This document shows positions 37,861 through 49,700 of a stretch of 64,000 nt of DNA, piece after piece; position 1 is the first letter of the stretch, and each line of letters opens with the position of its first letter. The stretch lies in the NCBI GenBank assembly GCA_028583605.1, contig CM053336.1:23421004-23485003 (forward strand), read 5' to 3'. The DNA is from Dastarcus helophoroides (taxonomy: Eukaryota > Arthropoda > Insecta > Coleoptera > Bothrideridae). The notes under the pieces are model-generated. The model was not told the DNA's origin. It was given only the letters and a program-made list of their open reading frames with translations, and made no database searches. The position numbers and the translations under genes are program-made.

Positions 37861-38492
37861 TGTTAATATAAATATGATGAAGTACGTATCCCTGTGTATA
37901 ATTATTGATGTGTTTTTCCATTTCTTTTACAAATGAAGATCCAAACAAATATGGTAATTACGGTGGATAGTTTTCTTTTAAATGCACTCTATTTGTAATT
38001 ATTTTCTTTATGTTATTTGTTTATGAAAGTTATGTTCCTTTTAGGTTGTCAAAAATACCTAATTTCTAATAATTTTAAGAGTTTATTTCATTTTAACTTT
38101 AGATAATCTTCAGCACGTTCTAATAGAATGTAAAAATCAATAAACATGAAAAGAACAAGACTATTTTTCACCTCGAGTCAATTCCACAGGATTTTAAAAC
38201 ATTCTTTAGCAAGTGACAATTATACATTTAGACTAATATTTTTTTGGGCTCGATTTGAATGGCATGCGTTAAGCCCATGAAAAAGGGTGTTTGAGTAATG
38301 GTTCCTATTAAAACCATTTTACAGTAACACGCAGGCCAAGAAATAAAAATTTTAAAGGCAATTATACTATGAAAACTTTTAAAAAGACAGATACTTAAAA
38401 TAACTTACATTTTATTAAAATATGCGTAGTTACATAATTTTAAATAATTTGTAATATTCAGCTCAACACAAAAAAAACCTTCACAAAAAACT

Positions 38493-40316
38493 TTAATTTG
38501 TAGGAGGCTGCAGCAATTTATATAAAAATTCAACTTTATCGAAAAATGTAGTATTTTTCTTAAGCCAAGCTACAGTAAACTCAAAAATTAAGGATATTGT
38601 GGCAAACGCATAACCCAATAATAATATCTCAAAGAGTTCCACGTAATGCCTAACCCTTAACTTTACGAAATTTGGCTGGTCTCCAGGCAGCTTGCTGTTG
38701 TTTCTGTTGCTATCAGCGATATCATTCCACCATTTTGCGATAAATCCTCTTTCTATAACTTCTTGAGACCAAAAATACACATCCTTTTTTAATGGAAAGT
38801 CAATTCTCAAATAGTAGGTAACAAAGAGTGACAAGTATGCCGTTGTTTCAGTTAAATTTACTATCAGGGCGTTTTCTGTTGGTAATGATATTAAATCTGA
38901 CATAAACGAAAGTGTAATATTTTCTTGTGTTACAGCTACGTTTTTGGTCAATTCGAAGCTAGTCATATTCAAAAGATGCATTTTTTCTTTTTGGAATTGC
39001 TTTCCACCAATCCTTTTTTGTATCTCATTATAGTTCTTTGTTGCATATTGAACTAACGCAAGGCGCTCTATATACCAGGAGTAATTCATACCAAGGTTTC
39101 TAATAGCAGTTAGACCGCCTATGTGTATGATACGTGGTTCATACGAATCCAATGAAAAAATACTGCTGAGCTTGCCGACGTATATACTGTCCATAATCAA
39201 GCAGAAGAGGGAGAAAAAATAAAACAAAATACGAAGAGTTACAAAATTTGAAGACATCATGGAACAGTACCCATAGAAGGAAGCAAAAGTGGCTATTGGT
39301 ATCATCCAGTAGTCAGTTTTGTGCTCGAGAATTTTACAAAAACACGCAAAACAGAGCAACATCAGAAACCAAACGTAAAAGAGCTTTATCCATATATCAA
39401 AAGTAAATGGTCTCCATAGCTTATCGTAAGAGACAATGGGCTTAGGTTTACGCATGGAAGCCATTACTTGGTCTTTGAAGATAGTAGGTCCGAGGTTGAG
39501 AGGGACCGTTTTGGTGTCATTCATAAATATATGTCCTATTGCCATATCTCCATTTCCTTCGTAAACGTGATTTACAATTTGGTAAAGTGAACCGTTTGTT
39601 AAAAACTCATGCTGAAAGCGGCTGCTATTCTGAAAAAAAATATTAAGTCTGGATTTTTCCGCAACTTTTTTAATGAGTGAAACCATAATACCAGGGTTTA
39701 AAACCGAATTTAAATCAATAACATAGGGAGGAGATAGGATGTACGCTAATCGCAATTGGCAAAGCTTATCACTCAGGGAGACATATTTTTGAAAGCAGCG
39801 ATTATGATTAAGCAGATTGCAAATGAATATATCATTTGAGCAACGTCGGAAAAGTTTTTTATTGTGCAACAGTATGGATTTTCCTCCAGAAACCACCATA
39901 TCCGTTTGTGCGATACCCATTTTCCAAATAAATGTGAATATCGTTTTGACTAAAGCCTTCCGCAGTAGAGTGTCGTTTTTTGTCATTAATATTATTTTAG
40001 GTGGTGAAAGGCGGCGTATGCTGTATACGATGTCAAAAATTTGCTCCATATTTTCGGCAAACACAAGAGTAATCCAATTACTAAATGTGCCTTGTGGTAT
40101 ATTGGAATTTAGTTCGACACAATTACTTATCGTCACCAATTCGCAGTCTGATTTATTAACCAGATTAATACTACCCTTTCCAAGAAGTAGTATCCTTCTG
40201 TTTTCTTTAACCAGGTGTTCAATTTCACTAATATCATTATTTAATTCAGGAGTTAACATAAATAGATTGACGTAGACAATCGCCATAAAGAGATAGATTA
40301 AACGTTTCAAATACAT
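38493..40316 (-). CDS. Divergent ionotropic receptor (IR), intronless
   Basis: 607 codons with no intron. Residues 1-20 form a signal peptide. An N-terminal region without clear domains follows, then the split ligand-binding domain (S1 about 180-300, S2 about 385-555) around the channel. TM1 is about 306-328 (IWIKLFYVWFLMLLCFACFC), TM2 about 360-383, and TM3 about 558-584 (LFEILLLGYAFATISLIFEF). This is the layout of the insect IR branch of ionotropic glutamate receptors, chemosensory cation channels that work with a co-receptor in sensory dendrites. The glutamate-contact residues are not obvious, as in fast-evolving divergent IRs. Many N-glycosylation sequons. Intronless structure suggests an expanded divergent-IR subfamily. 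The antisense frame 39817-40275 is a shadow. No disruption, so probably functional; ligand unknown. Confidence 0.9.
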   Translation of the reverse strand: MYLKRLIYLFMAIVYVNLFMLTPELNNDISEIEHLVKENRRILLLGKGSINLVNKSDCELVTISNCVELNSNIPQGTFSNWITLVFAENMEQIFDIVYSIRRLSPPKIILMTKNDTLLRKALVKTIFTFIWKMGIAQTDMVVSGGKSILLHNKKLFRRCSNDIFICNLLNHNRCFQKYVSLSDKLCQLRLAYILSPPYVIDLNSVLNPGIMVSLIKKVAEKSRLNIFFQNSSRFQHEFLTNGSLYQIVNHVYEGNGDMAIGHIFMNDTKTVPLNLGPTIFKDQVMASMRKPKPIVSYDKLWRPFTFDIWIKLFYVWFLMLLCFACFCKILEHKTDYWMIPIATFASFYGYCSMMSSNFVTLRILFYFFSLFCLIMDSIYVGKLSSIFSLDSYEPRIIHIGGLTAIRNLGMNYSWYIERLALVQYATKNYNEIQKRIGGKQFQKEKMHLLNMTSFELTKNVAVTQENITLSFMSDLISLPTENALIVNLTETTAYLSLFVTYYLRIDFPLKKDVYFWSQEVIERGFIAKWWNDIADSNRNNSKLPGDQPNFVKLRVRHYVELFEILLLGYAFATISLIFEFTVAWLKKNTTFFDKVEFLYKLLQPPTN

Positions 40317-40329
40317 CGTGGTCTCGATC

Positions 40330-40450
40330 TAATCCAGTAATGGCACTGAATGTAGCATGGTCATTAATAACTGTAAAGAAAAATGTATATGAAAGACATT
40401 TAAGGTGGTTAGTTATTTTCTATTCCATTAAATTAATATATGATTTATAT
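40330..40450 (-). promoter_or_regulatory. IR 5' flank, duplicated at 52582-52690
   Basis: The region immediately upstream of the receptor start (14 bp from the ATG and beyond) aligns with 52582-52690, sharing TAATCxAGTAATGG, TCATTAATAAxTGTAAAGAAA and TATATGAT-type blocks. It likely contains the 5' UTR and core promoter; no specific motif is assigned. Confidence 0.45.
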
Positions 40451-40657
40451 GATTGCTTTTTTCGTACTCTAGGGGAAATTGAGAGAACTGGGAACATCTA
40501 CGGGAAACTTGAAATACACATAACTAGGAAGTATTTTGAAGGCTATTTAAAATGTTTAAAGTAGTATATTTTTAATATTAACAATTACAATTCTTTTGTG
40601 CTTACCTTTTTCTTCTCCTAAATTAGTTTTTTAACTTGGAGTAATATTATATTTATA

Positions 40658-41118
40658 CAGGGTGGGCCAGCAAGAATAAACCAACACTAAATTGCAGATA
40701 GGTACTAAAGACCAAAATATTACGATTATGCTCAATGTGTCTTATACCAGTATCGCTGGTTTAAGAGATATAGGGCTTCAAGTTTTGGATTTTATTCTGA
40801 AATTTCCTAAATATTGAGAAAGTTTTGTTGCTATAAGTCTAAAAATTAAAAGTTTAATTTTTTTCTGTATCAGAATTATAAATTTTATTTTCACTTTTTC
40901 CTCAGAGGGCACTAGTTTCTTCGTATTATTTATGTAAATTATAACATATTTTTTTTTATCTGTTGAGCTATGGTTAAATTAAACAAAAAATCTTAAATAG
41001 CTTTAAATTCTATAGATAAAAGTTTCGCTTCTTTATGTGGTCCAAATCTATCAGTTTTTAGGTTATTTACATTTAAAAAATTTAGTGCATTTATGATTTT
41101 TTGAGGCGCTGATATTGA
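40658..41118 (+). repeat. MITE left arm, third copy
   Basis: After TA, CAGGGTGGGCCAGCAAGAAT starts a match to the left arm of the MITE at 20553 that runs to about 41118. No right arm is visible; 41119-42002 holds nothing I recognise. Confidence 0.6.
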
Positions 41119-42086
41119 TACATCCAGGGTGTCCACCTAGTGCAGAATAGAAAGATATCTCAATAGCGACTGAAACCTTTTAAACAGCAATTCTTTCTCG
41201 TTTCCAAAGCTTCACAAAATTAAAATATGGTGAAGTATACGGGGTGTTTAATTTGCCTTGTAAAGGCAGCAACTTCATTTTTTTAAATTACAGCCTGTTT
41301 TTTTTTATTTGATTTTCTGTTTTCTTATGAAAATTAAAGGGTTGTTGTTACGAATAGTCAACATTTTTTGGGTTATTCAGATGTTTGAGCAAAAAAGGCA
41401 ATTTACCACGTAATGTAAAAAAATCTATTTCGTCTACGACATACATCATGAATAAATGATTTTTTCAGGCATTATTTAGAAATAGTTGATCAATAAAATT
41501 TATTTAGGTTTTTAAATATTACCCAGGGTGATCACCCCTTATTTTGTTTGGTCATTAAATCGGCCTCTTATTTATCAAATACTCCATATGCGAAGAATAA
41601 CTGATCATCAAGATATTGTTACTTTATTGATCAGACGAAAAAGTTCATCAACTGTAACTAAAATTTAGACAACAGGTTTTGTCCAGAGATCCTATTAAAT
41701 TGTTCCTTATTTTAATTGTTAAATATCGAATTAAAACTGTTGGTCTCTCATTTTTATAAAATCTATTTTAATTGACTTTAAACAAAACTATCAAAATGAA
41801 AAAATTATAAAATACACTACCCGCAGAACAACGCTTTTTCATAAAATGTTTGCAAAGACAGTGAAGAATGCCTCCCAGATAATAGATAAATAATTCAAGA
41901 TAATAACTATTGTCGAAAATAATAAAATAAATATTTTATCACAAAATTGCATCAATGAAGGAGTGACACTACGTTGAAGCAAGTGTAAAGTTAATTCATG
42001 TATGTAGGGCGCTCAATACCGGGATTCCGGGATCCCGAATACCGGACTCCCGGACGATTTTTGTCCGTTATTAAAAACCGGTATTT

Positions 42087-43022
42087 ATTTATTTATTTAT
42101 TTACTCGTTCCAACAGACTTAAGTCTATAGTGGAAAAATACCTACATACTTAAAAATATAGCATGATAAAAATAAGAACCTAATAATTTAAATAGTATTA
42201 CATAAAAAAGAAAATGTATAATAAATAAAAAATCCTAATAAATAAAAATAACAGAAATAAAAATAAAATAAAAGGAATCCAATAATTTGGTGTACAGAAT
42301 TAATATTAATTTATTGAATAACAATACGTAACTCTAAGTAACTGTCTTTTTATACGCGGAGAACTTAAATTGTCAAGAAATATATCTATATTTTGCGGAA
42401 GGCTATTGGACAAGCGAATGCATCCAAACAATGGGCTGTTATAATGGTGCAAAGTGGATGGGATAATATGAGAAAATGCCATGGGATAACGTGTGTTAGG
42501 TCGCGGAACATGAAAGTCAATTTGTCGCAACAAACCCTCGGACCTTATTTTACCAGTAACAATTCTTTGAAAAAGTATTAAGCAGTGCATATTTCTGCGG
42601 CTGGTTAAAGGTACTTCATTGACCATATTTAGCAGCTACCAATAATCACAGTTTCGCTCTGGATAATTTCCATACATTTTAAGAAATACATATTTTGCAA
42701 ATTTCCTATTAATTCCTTCCAGCAGATTGTTGTAATTTTCATAGTAAGGACTCCAGACCTGACAACAGTACTCGAGTTTAGACCTTACTAGCGAATAATA
42801 TAATGCTTTTATACAGTGAATGCTTGTGAAGCCTCTCGTGTTTCTAAATACAAAACCTAATATTTTTGTGGCTTGCCTCCAAACTTGTAAAATATGAGGT
42901 ATAAATGTGAGCTGCGCATCCATAATAACTCCCAAATCAGTCATTTGGGTGCATCTGTCAATAACTTGGCCCTCGATCAAATAATGACAATTTATAGGAT
43001 TCTGAAAAATTTATGTAAAAAT
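42087..43022 (-). mobile_element. 5'-truncated LINE inserted in hAT
   Basis: Minus-strand retroposon of about 935 bp ending in an AAAT repeat (plus strand TTTA) and flanked by ACCGGTATTT at 42077-42086 and 43023-43032, a probable 10-bp target duplication. It carries only the post-RT coding end (separate entry). Confidence 0.75.
42306..42980 (-). pseudogene. LINE ORF2 C-terminal region, frameshifted
   Basis: Two consecutive minus-strand frames. The first reads CTQMTDLGVIMDAQLTFIPH, then SIHCIKALYYSLVRSKLEYC and VWSPYYENYNNLLEGINRKF. The second reads RRNMHCLILFQRIVTGKIRS and ends with FGCIRLSNSLPQNIDIFLDN. This is the region after the RT in Jockey/CR1-like LINEs (DLGVxxDxxLxFxxH, LVRSxLEY, VWSPYY). 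A frameshift near 42630 separates the frames; the enzyme domains are absent. Confidence 0.85.
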
Positions 43023-43151
43023 ACCGGTATTTTGGTATTACATTAGTAGATAAAAATTGAATTTATGCACAATATAAATCTAATTTAAAATAATATTAAT
43101 TAATTACAAGAAATCTTTTTTGAAGATAAACAAACAATTTCATTGTATTAA

Positions 43152-43489
43152 AATCTATATCAGCCTGATATATTAAAGAAAAAACTACAGGCAGCAATAG
43201 AGGAAACACTAAATACTTCATCCGTGCCTGCGTTTAAAAAAATTCCAGGTCTGGAACAAAAAATAAAAGATGAAATTACTTTTTTTCAAAAAACAGGAAA
43301 AAAGAAAGGTATTTACAAAATGTGTATGATTTCTTAATGACAATAGTGCTGACAAGTGTAGAATCAGAAAGAGCTTTTTCGGCGGCTGGTTATATTTGTA
43401 CGAAAATTCGGTCCTCGCTTGATGATGAAACGATTGATTGTTTATGTTTTTTAAGAGCATACTTTAATAAACAAAACGGAAGTTATTAA
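43152..43489 (+). pseudogene. hAT transposase C-terminal (dimerisation) domain, frameshifted
   Basis: The frame from 43152 gives LQAAIEETLNTSSVPAFKKI and EQKIKDEITFFQKTG. After a 1-base shift near 43312, VYDFLMTIVLTSVESERAFS and AGYICTKIRSSLDDETIDCL follow, ending at 43489. This is the hATC dimerisation block (TSxxxERxFSxxGxxxxxxRxxLxxxxxxxLxFL). The catalytic core and BED finger are missing. Confidence 0.85.
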
Positions 43490-44236
43490 TATTATTTCAT
43501 AAATACTTTTAATTTAATTATATTGTTTGCTTCTTTAATTATATAATGCCAAACGAACCTATTATATGTAAAATGTAACAGAATTTAATATTTACCTTTT
43601 TTTTACTTGCACGTTTTTTTGTATCTATCTACTCCTACTCTCTATGTAATAAAATAAATAATATCTACTCATTTCAGAACAATATTTATTGGATTTCATA
43701 TATTATTTTTTAACAAGCAATATAACAACTGAGGTAAGTAAAAATATAACTAGTAAATTTTTTATTAATAATACCGGTTTTAATTTATGTTCACTAGTAA
43801 AAAGGGCTTATGAACTGTACTTTGGCTGCAAAGCTGGAGATTAAGGTAAGTCCTGATCCCCAAAAATATGTCGCAGTTCCCGTTCGAGAACATTGACGGG
43901 ATGGTTGAAAGTTACTCATAAATCTATGCCATTCGCAGTTCCAATGGTTTGGAGGGAACCTTGTAACCACGTAGATAATTATTATTTTTGCATGATGAAT
44001 GTTAAAAAAATTACTAACAAAACCAAGGGTAGCACTCAGTATCGCAATATTCCTTCTGCAATGAGACCAGTGCCCCATGACAACTCATTACCCATTCTCC
44101 AGCCACCTGAGAGTTACCCGCTTGATTCGCAATCAGTCATTTAGTCACTCAGGGTAAATTGAATGACCTTGTTCATGTCTTGGACCTTCCGAAAACAAAA
44201 GCAAAACTTCTTGGATCCCGCCTGAAGAAGTGGAAA

Positions 44237-45378
44237 TAACAATTTTTATTTATTATTGTTATTTCCAGTTTTTATATATTTTATATTTGATATTATTTAT
44301 TTTGGGTTACTGCATATTAAAAAACCTGTTACACTACCTAAATTTTATATTTGCATAGCAAAACTTTAATTTGAATTATCTCAATACTGCCAATAATGAG
44401 TTAATACAATTTTCGTTGAATGAGTCGATATGCAAAATATTCAAAATTCAAATATACTAAAAGAATTTTACCTTTATGTACCTACCAACAAGTGCTTCTT
44501 AGAGAGCCTTTTACGCCACTTCTATTTATAAAGAAACAGTTTACTCAGTAACTTGAAAACAATACATTAAACCTCGATTATAAAAAATTAAAAAATTCTC
44601 AAATTGTTGTTAATTGTTGATACCCCTTAAAACCCATGTAATTTTAGGATCTCCTCCTGGCTCCAATTAAACTGAGTAAATGTTCAAAACATTCACAACG
44701 GTTCCACAATCGCCTTCTTGAAATTCCTAATTCATTATATTTCAACTGCTTTCTCCATAATCGAAATCTCGCTCACCAAAGTCTATTTATTTAAATAACC
44801 TGCTGCTGCTGTATAATATAAAGCGGCTCGTCGTTTTTTTTTTGTAATTGTCACCTGTATAATATTCCAAGAACAAATAATTTCCAAAATTGACAGCGTT
44901 TCGCGTAAGGCATGTCTTTATTGCCCTTGTCTCGCATGGCGCATTTTGAATTCACGCCTGCCGGCCTACCAGAATTTTCCAAGCGTTTTTTTTTTAATAT
45001 AAGTAACTTTGGCTTACGGAGGTAATAGAAATAACAATAATCAAACTAAAACACAATCTAAATAATTATAGTATACACATTTTCGCATATATTCAATTTA
45101 AATTCAAGGGTAGGAGTGGATTACACTAACGAATATTTTAAAACTTTTTCCACCCTGGAATGATGTCGACTTGATTTTAGGTATTTTGACCTACTGAATC
45201 CAGATCTGACCTCAGATTTCCGATATAAGCCTTCAATGATGAGGGAGGGAGATATGCTTTGATAATAAAAAAAATAAATAAAAACTCCCTTTAATGCCAA
45301 TTTATTAAATTTCAACAATTAAAAACTTATAATACATTTTATTAACAGTCAGTTTGGGCACAGTATAAACATTTTAAA
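44237..45378. other. Spacer between inverted arms, no gene
   Basis: AT-rich sequence with no family match. It may be the 3' part of the element or older host DNA. Confidence 0.4.
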
Positions 45379-46797
45379 TCAATTTTCGATAAATTTAATA
45401 TCTACTTCCTTGACGTCTTTCTTCTGTCTTAGAGTCCAGCAATAGTCGGCTAACATATTCGAAATTCGGGCTCCACTTCCCCTATACCTTTTCTCTATGA
45501 AGGCAATATTTTGATGAAATCGTTGTTCATGCTCATCTCATACTGCTCCTAAATTTTCAGGAAAAAAGTTCAAATCAGAATGAGGAAAGTGACGTTTAAG
45601 TGACATGTTGCATCCTAAAATATGAGAGAGCGTGAGCAGTTCTTCCACAAGTTCGTGACAATTTTCTAATTTATTTTTTTCAAGAAAATTATGGAAAATA
45701 CTCTTAAATGCATTCCGTGCTCAACTTATATTGTCCCTTTAAATTTGCCTGAAATTCGTACCCTAAAACTATGGCCTAATTTGGGTACCAATGAAAATTC
45801 CTTTTTTAAATTTGGCCTCACTTATACGTGAAAAGTTGTCTTTCACATACTTGAAAGCTTCTTTATCCAGTGCTTTAACAAAAATTTTGATCAGGCCTAG
45901 CTTGATGTGAATTGGAGGTAAATATATTTTTTCCTTTTGATTTAGTGGTTCTCGTGTCAAATTTTTAATGCCAACTTCTATTGTTTTACGTGGAGTCAAA
46001 ATCTTAATTTTATAATGTTTGTCTCTTGCACGGTTGTCCTCTCACACAAATAACAACAGTATTTTATATATCCTAATTGCAGTCCTGTCAATAACGCCAC
46101 CACTTTTAAATGTGCACATATGTTCCATTTGTCATCTGCGTACTTTATACATCTGAGTAAAATCTTAAAATTATCATATGTTTTTTTATATTTACCGAAT
46201 GACCTGGTAGAACCCGATGGATGGTTCTCTTCATTCGAAATTAAAACAGCTTTTAGACCTATTTTCGACGAATCTATGAATAGCCTCCATTGATCGGGTC
46301 TATATGGTAAGTTCAGTTTGATCATTAGGCCATGACAACGACAATGGCAAAATACTTAATTACCTTTCATTGTAAAGAAATCTGTGAGACTGGATTGCCT
46401 TAACTCCTTTTTGCAAGAGGTTTCACTTCTTCAGATGGGATCCGAGAAGTTTTGCTTTTGTTTTCGGAAGGTCCAAGACACAAACAAGGTCATTCAATTT
46501 ACCCTGAGTGACAAAATGAGGTGTATCAGACTTCTGTGGAATACCTCCAGGGTCTGATTGCGAATCAAGCGGGTAACTCTCAGGTGGCTGGGGAATGGGT
46601 AATGAGTTGTCATGGGGCACTGGTCTCATTGCAGAAGGAATATTGCGATACTGAGTGCTACCCTTGGTTTTATTAGTAATTTTTTTAATATTCATCATGC
46701 AAAAATAATAATTATCTACGTGGTTACAAGGTTCCCTCCAAACCATTGGAACTGCGAATGGCATAGATTTATGAGTAACTTTCAACCATCCCGTCAA
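45379..46797 (-). pseudogene. Relic of a dispersed invertebrate repeat protein, function unknown
   Basis: Consecutive minus-strand frames broken by stops and shifts: MTGWLKVTHKSMPFAVPMVW with NYYFCMMN (46797-46423), DQWRLFIDSSKIGLKAVL and LTGLQLGYIKYCCYLC (46325-45996), YLPPIHIKLGLIKIFVKALD and AKFKKGIFIGTQIR (45999-45769), then GCNMSLKRHFPHSDLNFFPE, DEHEQRFHQN and MLADYCWTLR (to 45379). From memory this block order (VPMVWREP, WRLFIDSS, IKLGLMK, NLGAVSDEHGERFHQ, LADYCW) belongs to an uncharacterised multicopy family in arthropods and cnidarians, probably carried by mobile elements. No catalytic motif can be named. Two CxxC pairs suggest zinc binding. The left arm at 43890-44240 is a second copy of its N-terminal part. 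Confidence 0.7.
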
Positions 46798-47415
46798 TGT
46801 TCTCGAACGCGAACTGCGACATATTTTTGGGGATCAGGACTTACCTTAATCTCCAGCTTTGCAGCCAAAGTACAGTTCATAAGCCCTTTTTACTAGTGAA
46901 GATAAAGGTTTTTGGTACGCTTTCGCGGTAAATTCGCCACAAACATAACATAAGTTATTGGCTTTATTAACGCAAATTCGCGACGACATTTTTGTTACTG
47001 TTTTAAACAGGCACGTAGATCTAAGCGTAAATATAAAAAGATGTTTACTAAATGACTATAAATTAAGGACTAAAGGAATACTTCAAGCATAAATCCAATG
47101 TCATTTCTTAGAGTATTCACTCGTATTTTGTACGAAAAAAAAGATTTAGGAGATATTAAAAATGTTTTAGGTGGGTTTTTTGTAGACTTTCGACAGAATA
47201 GCTGAGCTGCAATTGCTATTATGATATCTTGCACGTCCACACATGACCGTGGCAAATGATTTTCAACGAGAAAGAGCGAAAAGAAATAGACGAAGATACT
47301 CAGCTTTCTAGACGCGTTTCGGTCAAATTTTTATTTATGGACAATATAGGCCGTGCACCATCCTTATTTTACCACCAGGTGCAGTACTGTATGTAGTATG
47401 CAGTACAGTAATGTA

Positions 47416-47580
47416 TGTATTTGGAAATATTACGAAAACATTTCGTTTCGACTGTGAAGTTGATGTTATAATTTCGTCGCGACAACACACACCTTCCGAG
47501 AACTCTTGTGTAAATAAAGTCTCGATAATTAAAGTGTGGTGTTTCATTGAACTAAATCGTTCCTACACACCCCATTTCGA
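47416..47580 (+). repeat. Copia 5' LTR
   Basis: Starts TGTATTTGGAAATATTACG and matches the 3' LTR through AAGTTGATGTTATAATTTCG, GTGTAAATAAAGTC and ATTAAAGTGTGGTGTTTCAT up to CCCATTTC. AATAAA near its middle is a likely polyadenylation signal. The outer boundary is uncertain by a few bases. Confidence 0.75.
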
Positions 47581-47600
47581 ATCGGTTATAAGCCCAGAAT
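47581..47600 (+). other. Putative primer-binding site
   Basis: GGTTATAAGCCCAGA directly after the 5' LTR resembles the initiator-methionine tRNA half-site used by copia elements. Confidence 0.55.
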
Positions 47601-47671
47601 ATTTGTGTTAAATTTGTGCAGTGTTAAAAAAAGTTTTTATATGTGAATCATTGATAAACTTTTTTAAGACC

Positions 47672-48500
47672 ATGGAAAGTTCAATAGTGCAAAAAATAAT
47701 TGAACCCTTTGATGGCGAAAAATACAGTGTGTGGAAATTCCGAGTATGTGAATTAATAATTGAACTTGACGTCGTGAAAGTGATTGACGATATGCCTCCA
47801 ACAGACATTAGAGAAGATTGACAGAAAAGCGAAAGGATTGCAAAGAGTATTATTGTTCAAAATTGAAGCGATTTGTTTCTTGGTTTTGCCAAACCTGGCA
47901 GTATCGCAAAGGAAATCTTAATTAGTCTTGATGCTATTTATGAGCGAAAAAGTATTGCTACGCAATTGGCTTTACGCAAAAAGTTATTCAGTTTCAAGTT
48001 AAAGGGTGATATACCTTTGACAAAAAGCTCTAACATGTTTGATGACTTAATCCGGAATTAACAGTAGCAGGTGCAAAATGGAAGAAATTGATAAGGTGGT
48101 ACATTTGTTCTTCACTTTACCCAATGCTTACGATGGCGTAATTACGGCCATTAAAACGTTAACAATATAACGTTAGCTCTTGTTAGAATCCGATTGTTTG
48201 ACCAGGAGACAAAATTAAGAGAAGAAAGTGGGGACACAAGTAACAAAGTGCTACACATTGAAAAGATAGACTCAAAAATTAAAGCAACTCATAAACAAAC
48301 AAAAAATTTTAACAAAGGAAAGGAAAATTAAATGTCAAACGCTCAATTAAAAAATGTCACCATTGTGGCAGATTTATTTATATTAAAAGGGATTGCTACT
48401 ATTATAAGAAATCCTAGCAATTTGATAGGAGCAGAAATATAAAAGATGCGCAGATGGCAGAACAAACAATTTTGGTAGCCAATTCATCGAGTTTTGAACT
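47672..48500 (+). pseudogene. Copia gag remnant
   Basis: The ATG at 47672 starts MESSIVQKIIEPFDGEKYSV, the standard copia Gag opening, and the frame stops near 47820. Further Gag frames follow (47873-48061, and beyond about 48080) with stops between. Near 48355 a nucleocapsid zinc knuckle reads CHHCGRFIYIKRDC, with the usual His replaced by Tyr. Non-functional. Confidence 0.8.
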
Positions 48501-49700
48501 TATGTTGGCAGTTGCAATAGTAAAAAGGAAGATGAAAGTAAAATCCTCTTCATTCTCGACTCAGGAGCATCTGATCATCTGATAAACAGCAATGATTTAG
48601 CTGAAGATTTTGCAGTGCCGAAGAGTCCAATAAAATATCTGTTGCAAAGTGTGGAATGTTTATCACAGCATGGAAAAAGGGCATGCTGAATCTGATAACC
48701 AATTTGGGCGTTCCAGGAGAACTAGAAGAAGTACTGTATTGTCCGGATGTACCGTACAATTTATTGTTGGTGCGGAAAATGCAACAGGCTGGTTTGACGA
48801 ACATTTTCAATCAAAATGGTGTCATAATAAGTAAAGGTGGTGAGGTTGTAATGACAGGTAAGCCACTTAATAATTTAATTGCAGTTGAATTTATGGTTTT
48901 AATGAACATGACAAATTCAATAGCCACAGTTGGTAGCTCTGAAAAATCTAATTATGAATTATGGCACAAAAGGTTAAGTCGCATTGAAAAACTAAAATTT
49001 TTGAAAATAAAGAACAAACAAATGTTTGATGATACGAGTGAAATTAACCACGTAATGCCTAATGACAATTTATGTGAAGTTTGTAAAAATGGAAAACAAG
49101 CCCGGTTACATTTTAACAGCTAATGACAAAAGTCAGATAAAAAGACCATTATTTATTGTGCATACGGATATTTGTGGTCCAATCACTCTTTCTACTATAA
49201 ATGAAAAAAAATTATTTTCTGCTTTTCGTAGACGAGTTTACGCATTATTGTGTGACAAATTTAATTACATTTGAATCAGACGTATTTTCACCCTTTCGAG
49301 ACTTTGTTGCGAAAAGTGAAGCTCATTTTAATTTTAAAAAAAATTTAAATGGGTCCACGTAACCCACAGTTAAATGGTGTATGGGAACATATGGTGCGAA
49401 CCATTACTGAAAAAGCCCGTGCAATAATAAACGGGGCAGGTTTAGAAAAGGTTTTCTGGGGAGAGACAGTGTTGATTGCTACGTATCTCATTAATTGGAG
49501 CTCAACAAAAGCCTTGAAAGTAAATAAAACACCACATGAAATTTGGCATATTAAGAAGCCCTAGTTAAAATTTTTAAAGGTATTCGGTTGCGCAATTTGT
49601 GTACATAATAAGACCAGTAAAACAAAATTCGACGTAAGATCGTGAAAAGGAATACTGGTGGAACATGAACCGAATGGGTATAAAGTGTGGACGTGGAAAG
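48501..49700 (+). pseudogene. Copia protease and integrase remnant
   Basis: The aspartic protease site ILDSGASDHLI is at 48552-48585. The integrase zinc-binding part (ELWHKRLSRIEKL ... CEVCKNGKQAR) lies at 48955-49110. The first catalytic block HTDICGPI is near 49160. The late block PQLNGVWEHMVRTITEKARA is from about 49360. The stretch between the last two is too short: the second catalytic Asp region is deleted near 49345. Frame changes at about 48650, 49120 and 49270. Confidence 0.85.

Larger units (their letters stand above)
42003..43789 (+). mobile_element. hAT element remnant, interrupted by a LINE
   Basis: The left part (42003-42086) starts TAGGGCGCTCAATACCGGG and is rich in CCGG palindromes, as at the ends of some hAT elements. 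The transposase C-terminus is at 43152-43489. A LINE (42087-43022) sits between, flanked by ACCGGTATTT. A right terminal repeat is not found; the following inverted-arm element begins at 43790. Confidence 0.55.
43790..46900. mobile_element. Element with ~450-bp inverted arms around a decayed gene
   Basis: 43790-44236 (plus) and 46431-46900 (minus) are inverted near-identical copies. The outer tips are exactly TTCACTAGTAAAAAGGGC and its reverse complement. The left arm lacks about 25-30 bp present in the right arm. The arms include the start of the gene relic, so either this is a transposon with long coding TIRs or one end was duplicated inversely. No flanking target duplication is clear. Confidence 0.6.

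Noticed and set aside
39817..40275. 152-codon frame antisense to the receptor
   Set aside because: A shadow of the IR coding frame with no family match.
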